Source: Hamadaea sp013361475
GTDB lineage: Bacteria > Actinomycetota > Actinomycetes > Mycobacteriales > Micromonosporaceae
Direction of reading: 5' to 3'
Assembly: GCF_040654195.1 (NCBI RefSeq)
Contig: NZ_JBFAHM010000010.1
Location: forward strand, 124,001-188,000
DNA length: 64,000 bases
Positions within the stretch are counted from its first letter, which is position 1. Each line of letters opens with the position of its first letter. The position numbers were made by a program, and so were the translations under genes. The notes beneath the pieces are model-generated. The model was not told the origin of the DNA. It searched no databases and saw only the letters and a list, made by a program, of their open reading frames with translations. This document shows positions 52,295 to 61,759 of the stretch, one piece after another.

Positions 52295-52430
52295 TTATGA
52301 CGTCCGTGGAAGGCCGCGTCATCCCGGATACCGCGAAGCCGTCCTGATGTTGTCCACATCCGGCCGCTGTCCACAGCGCGGCCGATTCCGTGGTGGCCAC
52401 GTGACGGGGTCCGGCCCCATCGTCGACGGC

Positions 52431-53324
52431 ATGTCCCGGTCACCGCGTCGCCCGCCCGAGCTGCGCCGCCGAATCTTCCGCGGCAGCGAGGCCCGTCGAC
52501 TCGGCCTGCTGACCAGCGCGGACCTTCGATCGACGGCTTGGCGGCGGCTTTTTCGCGACGTGTACACCGACGCGGACCTCCCGATCACCCACGACCTTCG
52601 CGCCAGGGCCGCCGGACGGTACGTCATCCCAGGCGACGCGGCGATCGCTGGACGCTCTGCGGCCGCGCTGCACGGCGCGAGTCTCATCCCTGCCGAGGCG
52701 CCGGTCGAGATCCTCAGTGCCCGGGACTTCGGTCCGGTGGCCGGGCTCAAGATCCACCGAGGGCCGCTGCCCGAGAATCACGTGGCTCCGGCGTACGGCG
52801 TCCGGGTCACCACGCCGGCCCGGACCTGCTGGGACCTGTGCCGATGGTGGCCGCCCGAGGAGGCGGTGGCCCACCTGGACCTCCTGCTGGCTCGCAGCGC
52901 CCCGAGCCTGCCGGACCTCACCGTCTTCATCGCCGGTCAGCGGGACGAGACGGGCTGGCGACGGGTCTCGGAGACGGTAGCGCTCGCCGATCCGCTCGCC
53001 GAGTCGCCGCAGGAGAGCCGGATACGCGTGGCGCTGATCCGGGCCGGGCTACCGCCGCCGGTGGGGCAGTACGTCCTGACCGACGCCGGCCGGTTCGTGG
53101 CCCGGTTCGACCTCGCCTGGCCCGCCGCGCGGGTCGCCGTCGAATACGACGGAGCCTGGCACGCCTCCCGCGAGCAGCTCGAACGCGACCGGGCTCGGCT
53201 CAACCGGGTCCTCGGCGCCGGATGGCTCGTCATCCACGTCACGGCCACCCGGATGCAGGACGACTTGCCGTCGCTCGTACGCGAGGTCCGCGCCGCCCTC
53301 CAGTCCCGCTCCCTCCAGGCGTGA
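52431..53324 (+). CDS. DUF559/endonuclease-like protein with AbiEi-like N-terminus
   Basis: 297 residues from ATG 52431. The N-terminal half resembles AbiEi-type antitoxin/regulator proteins (LGLLTSADLRSTAWRRLFRD, AGRSAAALHGASLI). The C-terminal half is DUF559, a PD-(D/E)xK-like nuclease fold (RFDLAWPAARVAVEYDGAWH, with Asp and Glu-Tyr-Asp, then GAGWLVIHVTATRM). This two-part protein is common in actinomycetes and of unknown role. No toxin partner lies next to it. Confidence 0.78.
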   Translation: MSRSPRRPPELRRRIFRGSEARRLGLLTSADLRSTAWRRLFRDVYTDADLPITHDLRARAAGRYVIPGDAAIAGRSAAALHGASLIPAEAPVEILSARDFGPVAGLKIHRGPLPENHVAPAYGVRVTTPARTCWDLCRWWPPEEAVAHLDLLLARSAPSLPDLTVFIAGQRDETGWRRVSETVALADPLAESPQESRIRVALIRAGLPPPVGQYVLTDAGRFVARFDLAWPAARVAVEYDGAWHASREQLERDRARLNRVLGAGWLVIHVTATRMQDDLPSLVREVRAALQSRSLQA

Positions 53325-53370
53325 CCGGCGCCGTCGCGGCTTGGTCGGCGCGGCCCGGCCGGCCTCGGCG

Positions 53371-53430
53371 CGGCTTGAACGGCGCGGCTTGCCGGATAAC
53401 CCGCTTGAACGGCGCGGCTTGCCGGATAAC
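53371..53430. repeat. 30-bp tandem duplication carrying GCCGGATAAC
   Basis: Units 53371-53400 and 53401-53430 are identical at 29 of 30 positions. Each ends in GCCGGATAAC. Confidence 0.85.
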
Positions 53431-53466
53431 GCGGTGTTCGCGTGCGCGGAGGCAGCGTTATCCGGC
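53421..53466. terminator. hairpin made of GTTATCCGGC repeats after the DUF559 gene
   Basis: Arms GCCGGATAACGC (53421-53432) and GCGTTATCCGGC (53455-53466), with a 22-nt loop. The following 53467-53638 is an AT-richer leader of aceE with no gene and no promoter I can name with confidence. Confidence 0.55.
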
Positions 53467-53638
53467 ATCCTGTGAGTGATCTTGCGATGTTACTGGTCAG
53501 TAGGCGTGTCGCGGATCGCATCCGTTCGCGTTCGGCGTGACGGGGACGGGGTCGGCGAGGCAGGATGAACATGACGTACCACTGTCACACAACACCAAAT
53601 AACAAGGTCTACTTCCACACAAACGCGAGGGAACGCCT

Positions 53639-56371
53639 GTGTCCACCGAACGCAAGCGCCCGGTCATCAGCGACGGCCTGCCCAGCCAGCTGCCGGACAT
53701 CGACCCGCAGGAAACGGCTGAATGGGTCGAGTCGCTCGACGGCGTGATCGACGAGCGCGGCGCCAAGCGCGCTCGCTATGTCATGCTCCGCCTGCTCGAA
53801 CGAGCCCGCGAGCGCCAGGTGGGCGTACCCCCGCTCACCACGACCGACTACATCAACACCATCACCCCCGAGCGGGAGCCCTGGTTCCCCGGCGACGAGC
53901 ACGTCGAGCGCCGGCTCCGGGCGTACATCCGCTGGAACGCCGCCATGGCCGTGCACCGCGCGCAGCGTCCGGGCATCGGCGTCGGCGGGCACATCTCGAC
54001 CTTCGCCTCCAGCGCGAGCCTCTACGAGGTCGGCTTCAACCACTTCTTCCGGGGCAAGAACCATCCCGGCGGCGGCGACCAGATCTTCTACCAGGGGCAC
54101 GCCTCCCCCGGCATGTACGCGCGCGCGTACCTTGAGGGCCGGCTGAGCGAGCAGCAGATGGACGGCTTCCGGCAGGAGCTGAGCCACCCGGGCGGCGGTC
54201 TGCCGTCCTACCCGCACCCGCGCCTCATGCCGGACTTCTGGGAGTTCCCGACGGTCTCCATGGGCCTCGGCGGCGTCAACGCCATCTACCAGGCCCGGTT
54301 CAACCGCTACCTGCAGCACCGGGGCATCAAGGACACGTCCGACCAGCGAGTATGGGCGTTCCTCGGCGACGGCGAGATGGACGAGCCGGAGACGCTGGGC
54401 GCGATCGGCGTCGCCGCTCGTGAGGAGCTGGACAACCTCACCTTCGTCATCAACTGCAACCTGCAGCGGCTCGACGGCCCGGTCCGGGGCAACGGCAAGG
54501 TCATCCAGGAGCTGGAGGCCTTCTTCCGGGGCGCCGGCTGGAACGTCATCAAGGTCATCTGGGGTCGCGAGTGGGACCCGCTGCTCGCCGCCGACACCGA
54601 CGGTGCGCTGGTGAACCTGATGAACGCCACGCCCGACGGCGACTACCAGACGTACAAGGCGGAGTCCGGGGCGTACGTGCGGGAGCACTTCTTCGGCCGC
54701 GACCCGCGGACCCGCAAGATGGTCGAGCACATGAGCGACGACGAGGTCTGGGGCCTCAAGCGCGGCGGGCACGACTACCGCAAGCTGTACGCGGCCTACA
54801 AGGCGGCCACCGAGCACACCGGCCAGCCGACCGTGATCCTCGCCAAGACGATCAAGGGCTGGACGCTGGGCTCGCACTTCGAGGGCCGCAACGCGACGCA
54901 CCAGATGAAGAAGCTGACCCTGGACGACCTCAAGTCCTTCCGGGACCGCCTCTACCTCGACATCCCCGACTCGGTCCTTGAGGCCAACCCGTACGAGCCG
55001 CCCTACTTCCACCCGGGCAAGGACTCCGACGAGTACCAGTACCTGATGGAGCGGCGGAACACCCTCGGCGGCAGCCTGCCGAGCAGGCGGACCGAGAGCA
55101 AGAAGCTGGTCCTGCCGGGCGACGACCTCTACAAGGACATCAAGAAGGGCTCGGGCAAGCAGAAGGTCGCCACCACGATGGCCTTCGTCCGGCTCTTCAA
55201 GGACCTGATGCGGGACAAGAACATCGGCCCGCGCTGGGTGCCGATCATCCCGGACGAGGCCCGCACCTTCGGCATGGACTCGCTCTTCCCGACGGCGAAG
55301 ATCTACTCGCCGCACGGGCAGACCTACACGCCGGTCGACCGGGAACTGTTCCTCTCCTACAAGGAGTCGACCGCCGGGCAGATCCTGCACGAGGGCATCA
55401 ACGAGGTCGGCTCGGTCGGCTCGTTCACCGCCGCCGGCAGCTCGTACGCCACCCACGACGAGCCGATGATCCCGGTCTACATCTTCTACTCGATGTTCGG
55501 GTTCCAGCGCACCGCCGACGGGCTCTGGGCGGCCGCCGACCAGATGGCGCGCGGCTTCCTGCTCGGGGCGACCGCTGGGCGTACCACGCTCAACGGTGAG
55601 GGCCTCCAGCACGAGGACGGCCATTCGCTGCTGCTCGCGGCGACGAACCCGGCCGCGCTCGCGTACGATCCGGCGTTCGCCTTCGAGATCGCCCACATCG
55701 TGCAGGACGGCCTGCGGCGCATGTACGGCGAGAAGCCGGAGGACGTCTACTACTACCTGACGGTCTACAACGAGCCGATCACGCAGCCGGTCGAGCCGGA
55801 GAACGTGGACGTCAACGGCATCCTCAAGGGCCTCTACCGGTACTCCCCGGCCACCGGCGACGGGCCGAAGGCGCACATCCTGGCCTCCGGCATCGGCATG
55901 CAGTGGGCGATGCGCGCCCAGGAACTGCTCGCCCAGGACTGGGGCGTCTCGGCCGACGTCTGGTCCGCGACGAGCTGGACGGAGCTGCGCCGGGACGCCG
56001 TCGAGTGCGAGCAGCACAACCTGCTCAACCCCGACTCGCCGCGTACGCCGTATGTGGCGCAGGCCCTGGCCGGTTCGCCCGGCCCGAAGGTGGCCGTCTC
56101 CGACTGGATGCGCGCCGTCCCGGACCTGATCGCCCGCTGGGTCCCGGGTGACTACACCTCGCTGGGCACCGACGGGTTCGGCCTGTCCGACACCCGGTCG
56201 GCGCTGCGCCGTCACTTCCACGTCGACGCCGAGTCGATCGTGGTCGCGACGCTGTCCCAGCTCGCCCAGCGCGGCGAGGTCCCGGCCAGCGTGGTCGCCG
56301 ACGCCTCCCGCAAGTACGCGATCGAGGACGTCACGGCCGCCCCGGCCGGCGAGACCGGCGGCGACTCGTAA
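53639..56371 (+). CDS. aceE: pyruvate dehydrogenase E1 component, homodimeric type
   Basis: A 910-residue thiamine-diphosphate enzyme that decarboxylates pyruvate and acetylates E2 lipoyl groups. It has GGHISTFASSASLYEVGFNH, the thiamine motif FLGDGEMDEPETLGAIGVAA with NLTFVINCNLQRLDGPVRGN, and GSFTAAGSSYATHDEPMIP. Length is standard. GTG start with GAGGGAA 5 nt upstream. A strong terminator follows. DUF3052, normally its neighbour, is 15 kb away on the other strand. Confidence 0.96.
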   Translation: MSTERKRPVISDGLPSQLPDIDPQETAEWVESLDGVIDERGAKRARYVMLRLLERARERQVGVPPLTTTDYINTITPEREPWFPGDEHVERRLRAYIRWNAAMAVHRAQRPGIGVGGHISTFASSASLYEVGFNHFFRGKNHPGGGDQIFYQGHASPGMYARAYLEGRLSEQQMDGFRQELSHPGGGLPSYPHPRLMPDFWEFPTVSMGLGGVNAIYQARFNRYLQHRGIKDTSDQRVWAFLGDGEMDEPETLGAIGVAAREELDNLTFVINCNLQRLDGPVRGNGKVIQELEAFFRGAGWNVIKVIWGREWDPLLAADTDGALVNLMNATPDGDYQTYKAESGAYVREHFFGRDPRTRKMVEHMSDDEVWGLKRGGHDYRKLYAAYKAATEHTGQPTVILAKTIKGWTLGSHFEGRNATHQMKKLTLDDLKSFRDRLYLDIPDSVLEANPYEPPYFHPGKDSDEYQYLMERRNTLGGSLPSRRTESKKLVLPGDDLYKDIKKGSGKQKVATTMAFVRLFKDLMRDKNIGPRWVPIIPDEARTFGMDSLFPTAKIYSPHGQTYTPVDRELFLSYKESTAGQILHEGINEVGSVGSFTAAGSSYATHDEPMIPVYIFYSMFGFQRTADGLWAAADQMARGFLLGATAGRTTLNGEGLQHEDGHSLLLAATNPAALAYDPAFAFEIAHIVQDGLRRMYGEKPEDVYYYLTVYNEPITQPVEPENVDVNGILKGLYRYSPATGDGPKAHILASGIGMQWAMRAQELLAQDWGVSADVWSATSWTELRRDAVECEQHNLLNPDSPRTPYVAQALAGSPGPKVAVSDWMRAVPDLIARWVPGDYTSLGTDGFGLSDTRSALRRHFHVDAESIVVATLSQLAQRGEVPASVVADASRKYAIEDVTAAPAGETGGDS

Positions 56372-56386
56372 CTCTGCCGTACCTCG

Positions 56387-56416
56387 AAGGGCGCCGGACG
56401 ATGTCCGGCGCCCTTT
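56387..56416 (+). terminator. intrinsic terminator of aceE
   Basis: Arms AAGGGCGCCGGAC and GTCCGGCGCCCTT (13 bp), a 3-nt loop and a short TT after the stem. It begins 16 bp after the aceE stop. Confidence 0.85.
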
Positions 56417-56748
56417 GCGTCGGTCCCAACGGTGATCCCTTGACTGATGCGTTTGCGGGCTCAGCGGAGATCAACTTGCCCCAAAACGTACCAGTCGAGC
56501 GATCCCGGCCCAGTGCGCGCCGTTGCGCGCGGCGTACGCAGTGAGCTACCTTCTGCGTAGCACCCGCTGATGCCGGCGTGGACTTCCCGCCCCAGTGGTG
56601 CTCGTTTTCCCGGTCTGATCCGCATTTCCGTCTTCATCCGACGATGCGTCGACCGTTCCTCTCAGCGCCGTTCGCGCAGCGTACGCGACGCGCTTCCCAC
56701 CGGTGCACAGCCGTGCCCGGTGCGACTCTTCCTGTTCAGGAGCTTTCC
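56417..56748. other. long leader region before the short rho gene
   Basis: About 330 bp without a gene. It contains the inverted repeat TACGCAG/CTGCGTA around 56533-56562 and no convincing reading frame. It could be a regulatory leader, as rho genes often control their own termination, but nothing more is visible. Confidence 0.4.
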
Positions 56749-57864
56749 ATGACCAACGAAATCACCGGAGTCGTCGACCTCCGCAACGACGGGCACGGCT
56801 TCGTCCGTGTCGACGGTTATCTGCCCGGCGACGACGACGCGTACCTGTCGAAGGGCGTGATCCAGAAGCACGGCCTGCGCCGGGGCGACTGGATCGAGGC
56901 GGTGACCGTGCTCGGCGAGGCCCGGGATCGGCGTCCCCGCCGTCCGGCCGTGACCGAGGTGACCACGGTGAACGGGGTCCCCGCCGGTTCGGCGCCGGAC
57001 CGCCCGGACTTCTACGCGCTGACGCCGCTGTTTCCCACCGAGCGGATGCGGCTGGAGACTGAGCCGCACATTCTCACGACGAGGATTGTGGACCTGCTGA
57101 CGCCCATCGGGAAAGGGCAGCGGGCTCTGGTCGTCTCACCGCCGAAGGCTGGCAAAACCCTTGTGCTGCAAGCGATCGCCCATGCCGTCTCGGTGAACCA
57201 CCCGGCGGCGCACCTCATGGCGGTGCTCGTGGACGAGCGTCCGGAGGAGGTCACCGACATGGCCCGCACCGTACGCGGAGAGGTGGTCGCGTCCACTTTC
57301 GACCGTCCGCCGTCGGACCACATCGCGGTCGCCGAGCTGGCGATCGAGCGGGCGAAGCGGCTCGTCGAGCTGGGGCGGGACGTCGTCGTCGTGCTCGACT
57401 CGATCACCCGGCTGGGGCGTGCCTACAACTTGGCCGCCCCGGCGAACGGGCGCATCATGACGGGCGGCATCGAGGCGGGGGCACTGCACGCGCCCAAGCG
57501 CTTCCTGGGCGCGGCCCGGAACCTCGAAGGCGGCGGTTCGCTGACCATCATCGCGACCGCGCTGGTCGAGACGGGGTCGATGGGCGACACGGTGATCTTC
57601 GAGGAGTTCAAGAGCACCGGGAACGCCGAGCTGCGGCTGCTGCGCGGGCTGGCCGAGCGGCGGATCTTCCCGGCGGTCGACGTCGAGGCCTCCGGTACGC
57701 GTCGCGAAGAACTGCTGCTCCCGCCGGACGAACTGGCCCTCGTACGCCGTCTCCGGCAGGCGTTGCATCACCTGGACGGGCAGGCGACCGGCGAGCAGGT
57801 GGTGGAGCGGCTCCGGAAGACGTCGAGCAACGCCGAGTTCCTCCTCCAGATCGCCCGCGCCTGA
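56749..57864 (+). CDS. short Rho-type transcription termination factor (paralogue)
   Basis: 371 residues. An RNA-binding cold-shock-like domain at about 5-75 (ITGVVDLRNDGHGFVRVDGY, DAYLSKGVIQKHGLRRGDWI), then the hexameric ATPase: Walker A SPPKAGKT (130-137), Walker B VVVVLDS (D217), Q-loop MTGGIEAGALHAPKR and R-loop ETGSMGDTVIFEEFKSTGNA. The N-terminal helical and Arg-rich extension of actinomycete housekeeping Rho is absent. In actinomycetes the main rho lies elsewhere (near prfA), so this is probably a second Rho. ATG 56749 has CAGGAG 7 nt upstream. Confidence 0.88.
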   Translation: MTNEITGVVDLRNDGHGFVRVDGYLPGDDDAYLSKGVIQKHGLRRGDWIEAVTVLGEARDRRPRRPAVTEVTTVNGVPAGSAPDRPDFYALTPLFPTERMRLETEPHILTTRIVDLLTPIGKGQRALVVSPPKAGKTLVLQAIAHAVSVNHPAAHLMAVLVDERPEEVTDMARTVRGEVVASTFDRPPSDHIAVAELAIERAKRLVELGRDVVVVLDSITRLGRAYNLAAPANGRIMTGGIEAGALHAPKRFLGAARNLEGGGSLTIIATALVETGSMGDTVIFEEFKSTGNAELRLLRGLAERRIFPAVDVEASGTRREELLLPPDELALVRRLRQALHHLDGQATGEQVVERLRKTSSNAEFLLQIARA

Positions 57865-57957
57865 CGCCGGCAGACTGGCCGGACGATCCCCGAGCGGTTA
57901 CCTGACGGTTACCTGCCTGCGAAGCTCCCGTGCCCCACCGAGCCCACCCTGACCGGC

Positions 57958-58476
57958 ATGAGGATGAAGATCTGGCTGACCGCGGCGATCATCATCGCGA
58001 GCGGGTTCGGCGTAGGAGGAACAGCGCAGGCGGCCGCGCCGTACTGCGGAATCACGTGGGGCAGCGGCGGCAAGTCGGCCGGCGCGCTGACGCAGGCGCA
58101 GTTGCTGACCGTGCGTACGGGCCGGCACGACTGCTATGACCGGGTCGTGTTCGAGTTCGAGGGGGCCGCGAGCGGCTACCGCACGGCGTATGGGGAGGCG
58201 TACACGCAGGGCACCGGCCTGCCGCTGTCGCCGTACACCGCCGGTGGGGCGGTCATCCAGGTCGTGCTGCTGGAACCGGCTTCGTACGCCACCGGCCGGC
58301 ACGTGGCGACAGTCGTCCCGTACCGAACGTTGCGGGACGTCGTCGCGGGCGGCACCGCCGAGGGGTACACGACCTTCGCGATCGGCGTTCGGGCGCGCCT
58401 GCCGTACCGGGTGTTCACCCTGAACGGGCCGGGCACCCACAGCCGGATAGTCGTCGACGTCGCGCACCAGTGGTGA
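57958..58476 (+). CDS. secreted AMIN-like domain protein
   Basis: 172 residues. Signal peptide to about 26 (GGTAQAAAP). The mature part is a beta-rich AMIN-like domain (CYDRVVFEFEGAASGYRTAY, VIQVVLLEPASYAT) with two cysteines. It is probably bound to the cell envelope. It is followed at 12 bp by a response regulator and forms one operon with the kinase and GerMN lipoprotein. Confidence 0.8.
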   Translation: MRMKIWLTAAIIIASGFGVGGTAQAAAPYCGITWGSGGKSAGALTQAQLLTVRTGRHDCYDRVVFEFEGAASGYRTAYGEAYTQGTGLPLSPYTAGGAVIQVVLLEPASYATGRHVATVVPYRTLRDVVAGGTAEGYTTFAIGVRARLPYRVFTLNGPGTHSRIVVDVAHQW

Positions 58477-58488
58477 GACCATCCAGGC

Positions 58489-59166
58489 ATGGAGGCGGAT
58501 CTGCTGGTCGTCGAGGATGACGCCGCTATTCGCGAGGTGACCGTCTTGGGGCTGCGCCGGGCCGGGTTCCGCGTCGGCGCGGCCGTCGACGGCGCTCAGG
58601 CGCTGGCGGCGTGGCGGTCGCACGAGCCGGATCTCGTCGTCCTCGACGTCATGTTGCCCCTGGTCGACGGGCTGGAGGTGTGCCGGCAGATCCGCCGGTC
58701 CAGTCAGGTGCCCATCTTGATGCTGACCGCGCGGACGGACACCATCGACGTGGTGGTCGGGCTGGAGTGCGGGGCCGACGACTATGTGAAGAAGCCGTTC
58801 GACCTGCCGGAACTGGTCGCCCGGGTGCGGGCGTTGTTGCGCCGGGCGTCGGCGGTCCCGGAGGAGGGCGTCCTGTCCGTCGGCGGGCTGGAGATCGACC
58901 CCGCACGCTTCACCGTCCACAAAGGCGGCCGCGAGCTGGCGCTCACCGCCACGGAATTCCGGCTGCTCCTGGAACTCGCCCGGCGGCCCGGCCAGGTCTT
59001 CACCCGCGAGCTTCTGCTCGACCGCGTCTGGTCCTACCCGTACCTCGGCGACTCGCGGCTCGTCGACGTCGCGGTCCAGCGCCTGCGGGCGAAGGTCGAG
59101 GACGACCCGGCCCGTCCCGAGCTGGTGCGCACGGTCCGCGGCGCCGGCTACAAGCTGTCCGGGTAG
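58489..59166 (+). CDS. OmpR-type response regulator
   Basis: 225 residues. Receiver domain with acidic pocket VVEDD, phosphoacceptor D53 (VVLDVMLP) and the conserved lysine in YVKKPFD. C-terminal winged helix (LTATEFRLLLELARRPGQVF, RLVDVAVQRLRAKVED). Partner of the histidine kinase that starts 5 bp after it. The arrangement is like the envelope-stress CseB/CseC systems of streptomycetes (by analogy only). Confidence 0.93.
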   Translation: MEADLLVVEDDAAIREVTVLGLRRAGFRVGAAVDGAQALAAWRSHEPDLVVLDVMLPLVDGLEVCRQIRRSSQVPILMLTARTDTIDVVVGLECGADDYVKKPFDLPELVARVRALLRRASAVPEEGVLSVGGLEIDPARFTVHKGGRELALTATEFRLLLELARRPGQVFTRELLLDRVWSYPYLGDSRLVDVAVQRLRAKVEDDPARPELVRTVRGAGYKLSG

Positions 59167-59171
59167 CGGCC

Positions 59172-60437
59172 ATGAGGGCGCGCGCGGTCCCGCCCGGCCG
59201 GCTCCGACGCCGGCTGACCATCGCGTTCGTCCTGGTCGCGGGAATTTCCGCGGGTGCGCTGGCGGCCGGCTCCTATCTACTGGTACGCCAGGCGCGGCTG
59301 GACGACTCGCTCCAGCAGACGGCGTCCGACGTACGCCCGCAGCTGATCGCCGCCCGCCAGTTCCTTCCGCTGGACGGCGAACGGCAGGACAACCTGCTCG
59401 CGGCGTACGAGAGCAGCGGCCGCCACGTCGTCCTGGTCGCCGAAGGGGAGACGACCGCCTCGAATCCGGCGTACGCCCCGGTGCTCAGCCCGGCGTTGCG
59501 AGCAGAGGTGGCCGCCGGCCGGATCGCCTTCGATCGTCCGGAAACAACGCGGATGCTGGTCGTGGGCGGGCGCATCCCGGGTTCGACCGCGCAGCTCTAC
59601 GTCGTCCGCTCGGAGGACCGGATCCATTCCGATCTGGATCAGCTGCGGGCGGTTCTCATCGCCGGGTGGCTGGCCGTGGTGCTGCTCGCCGCCCTGGTCG
59701 GGCGCCTGCTCGCGCGGCGTACCCTCGATCCGGCCATCGCCTGGGAGCGCCGGTTCACCGCTGACGTGGCCCACGAACTGCGTACGCCGGTCACGTCGCT
59801 GGTGGCGGCGGCGTCGCTGCTCGCCGAGCAGGTCGAGGACTTGCCCGACGGCGTACGCCGACCGGCCGAGCTGCTCATCGGCGACGTCGTCCGATTACGG
59901 CGGCTGATCGAGGAGTTGATGGAGATCTCCCGGCTGGACGCCGGACGGGAGCACGTGACCGCGGCGACCGTGGATCCGCTCGCGCTGCTTCGCGCGCTCG
60001 CCGCCGCCCACGACTGGCCCGTCACGATCGACGGGGACACCGTCGGCCTCCGTACCGATCCGAGACGGCTGGAGCGCGTACTCGCGAATCTTCTCGCGAA
60101 CGCCGCGGAGCACGGAGCCGAGCCGATCCGCGCGACCGTACGCGGTGACGCGCGGACGGTGACCGTCGTGGTGAGCGACGCCGGTCCAGGCATCTCGCCG
60201 GAACACCTGCCGCACGTCTTCGACCGGTTCTACCAGGCCGACCCGGCGCGCAGCAGCCAGGGCAGCGGTCTCGGCCTGGCCATCGCGCAGGAGAACGCGC
60301 GGCTCCTCGGCGGCCGGGTGACGATCACGAGCGAGCCGGGTCGAGGCACCGAGGCGCGACTGGATCTGCCTGTTACGCAACGGTTACTCCGCGGTGAAGC
60401 CGCTGCGGACCAAGCCGAGGAGGGTGCTCGGTCATGA
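59172..60437 (+). CDS. sensor histidine kinase
   Basis: 421 residues. Two membrane helices (about 15-37 and 160-180) around an extracytoplasmic sensor of some 120 residues. H-box DVAHELRTPV with H201, N-box NLLANAAEHG, G1 DAGPGISPEHL, F-box FDRFYQ, G2 GSGLGLAI. No separate HAMP is obvious. The ATG at 59172 is fixed by the membrane start; the frame is open further up inside the regulator gene. The 3' end overlaps the GerMN gene (ATGA, 60434-60437). Confidence 0.92.
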   Translation: MRARAVPPGRLRRRLTIAFVLVAGISAGALAAGSYLLVRQARLDDSLQQTASDVRPQLIAARQFLPLDGERQDNLLAAYESSGRHVVLVAEGETTASNPAYAPVLSPALRAEVAAGRIAFDRPETTRMLVVGGRIPGSTAQLYVVRSEDRIHSDLDQLRAVLIAGWLAVVLLAALVGRLLARRTLDPAIAWERRFTADVAHELRTPVTSLVAAASLLAEQVEDLPDGVRRPAELLIGDVVRLRRLIEELMEISRLDAGREHVTAATVDPLALLRALAAAHDWPVTIDGDTVGLRTDPRRLERVLANLLANAAEHGAEPIRATVRGDARTVTVVVSDAGPGISPEHLPHVFDRFYQADPARSSQGSGLGLAIAQENARLLGGRVTITSEPGRGTEARLDLPVTQRLLRGEAAADQAEEGARS

Positions 60438-61312
60438 AGCGATTCCTTGTCACCATCGTGCTCGTGACGGCCGTCGCCGGGTGTACGCCCAAGTCGGGCT
60501 CACTGGGCGAGGCGCCCACCGGCGCCCCGCCGACGAGCGCCGCCGCGACGCCGACCCTTCCACCGGCCGAGTCGCCGCCCGCCCAGCCGACGGGCACGCC
60601 CGGCCAGGCCACATCGGCCAAGCCCGCCGGGACCGTGACCATCAGCCTGTGGCTCGTCCGCGACGGACGGATCGCCTACACGCAGCGGACCCGCCCGGCG
60701 ACCCAGTCGACCTCGCAGCTGGCCCTCACCGAGCTGGCCGCCGGACCGACGACGGTCGAGGCATCCGCCGGGCTGACCACCGGATTCCCCGGCGGAACCA
60801 CCTTCCGCATCGTCGGCATCAGCAACGGCGTCGAGACGGTCAGCTTCCCCGCCGGGTTCTACGACGGCGGTCGCGACGCCGCCCGCCTGCGCCAGGCGCA
60901 GGTGGTCTACACGCTGACCCAGTTCGCCACGGTCACCAAGGTCGCGTTCCAGCGTGACGGCACGGCGCTGGCCGCACCCGTCGGCCGGGGCGACTACACC
61001 GATCTGCTGCCCGCGATCGTGGTGACGAACCCGGTCATCGGACAGCGACGCGGCAGCCCGATCACGGTCGCCGGGACGGCCGACGTCTTCGAGGCCACGG
61101 TGAACATCCGGGTCCTCGACGCCGCCGGAAAGCAGATCGCCACCACGTTCACCACCGCGACCTGCGGCTCCGGCTGCCGGGGGTCGTTCAGCGTACGGGT
61201 GTCCTTCCGGGTCGGCCGGGACCAGGCGGGCATCGTCGAGGTCTTCTGGATCTCGCCGAACGACAGCTCACATCAGGACGTCGTCCGGATCCCGGTGACC
61301 CTGCTCGCCTAG
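60434..61312 (+). CDS. GerMN-Gmad2 domain lipoprotein
   Basis: 292 residues. Lipoprotein signal with cysteine C17 (VAGCTPK), a Pro/Thr/Ala-rich linker to about 70, a GerMN domain (VTISLWLVRDGRIAYTQRTR, LTELAAGPTTVEASAGLTTG) and a Gmad2 Ig-like domain (VTNPVIGQRRGSPITVAGTA). It recalls LpqB-like lipoproteins coupled to two-component systems and may modulate the kinase (inference). Its TAG stop is the first half of the -10-like TAGTCT of the next gene. Confidence 0.87.
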   Translation: MKRFLVTIVLVTAVAGCTPKSGSLGEAPTGAPPTSAAATPTLPPAESPPAQPTGTPGQATSAKPAGTVTISLWLVRDGRIAYTQRTRPATQSTSQLALTELAAGPTTVEASAGLTTGFPGGTTFRIVGISNGVETVSFPAGFYDGGRDAARLRQAQVVYTLTQFATVTKVAFQRDGTALAAPVGRGDYTDLLPAIVVTNPVIGQRRGSPITVAGTADVFEATVNIRVLDAAGKQIATTFTTATCGSGCRGSFSVRVSFRVGRDQAGIVEVFWISPNDSSHQDVVRIPVTLLA

Positions 61313-61321
61313 TCTGGGCTC

Positions 61322-61726
61322 GTGGAGAGCACTGTGATCACCGTACGCACCGGCGGCCGACCCTCGGTCGTGGACCTCACCGGCCAGGCCGCCGACTTCG
61401 TAGCCGGCCGCGGCGACGGGTTGCTGCACGTCTTCGCACCGCACGCCACGGCCGGCATCGCGATCATCGAGACCGGCGCGGGCAGCGACGACGACCTGCT
61501 GACCGCCCTCGACGACCTGCTGCCCACCGACGACCGCTGGCGGCACCGGCACGGCTCACCCGGACACGGCCGCGATCACGTGCTGCCCGCCTTCATCGCC
61601 CCGTACGCGACCCTGCCGGTGCTCGGCAGCCGTATCGCGCTGGGCACCTGGCAGTCGATCTGCCTCGTCGATCCGAACGGGGACAACCCGACTCGCCAGG
61701 TGCGCTTCAGCTTCCTCGCGGGCTGA
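61322..61726 (+). CDS. YjbQ/UPF0047 family protein
   Basis: 134 residues. Family landmarks: GDGLLHVFAPHATAGIAIIE, HRHGSPGHGRDHVLPAFIAP (His cluster, possible metal site), GTWQSICLVDPNGDNPTRQV. Suggested elsewhere to have weak thiamine-phosphate synthase activity; the real role is unclear. GTG start, no Shine-Dalgarno; TAGTCT ends 6 nt before it. Confidence 0.9.
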   Translation: MESTVITVRTGGRPSVVDLTGQAADFVAGRGDGLLHVFAPHATAGIAIIETGAGSDDDLLTALDDLLPTDDRWRHRHGSPGHGRDHVLPAFIAPYATLPVLGSRIALGTWQSICLVDPNGDNPTRQVRFSFLAG

Positions 61727-61759
61727 CCGCGCCGACAGCTCGGCGCTCGCAGCTGTTGG

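Noticed and set aside
52431..53324. Type IV toxin-antitoxin system
   Set aside because: The N-terminus resembles AbiEi but no AbiEii-type toxin gene is adjacent, and the C-terminus is a DUF559 domain.
50111..53466. Repeats as a CRISPR array
   Set aside because: The tandem units have no unique spacers of constant length and there are no cas genes in the window.
53609..56221. Minus-strand frame of 870 codons
   Set aside because: Antisense to aceE. The composition is that of a shadow frame and it contains no recognisable motif.
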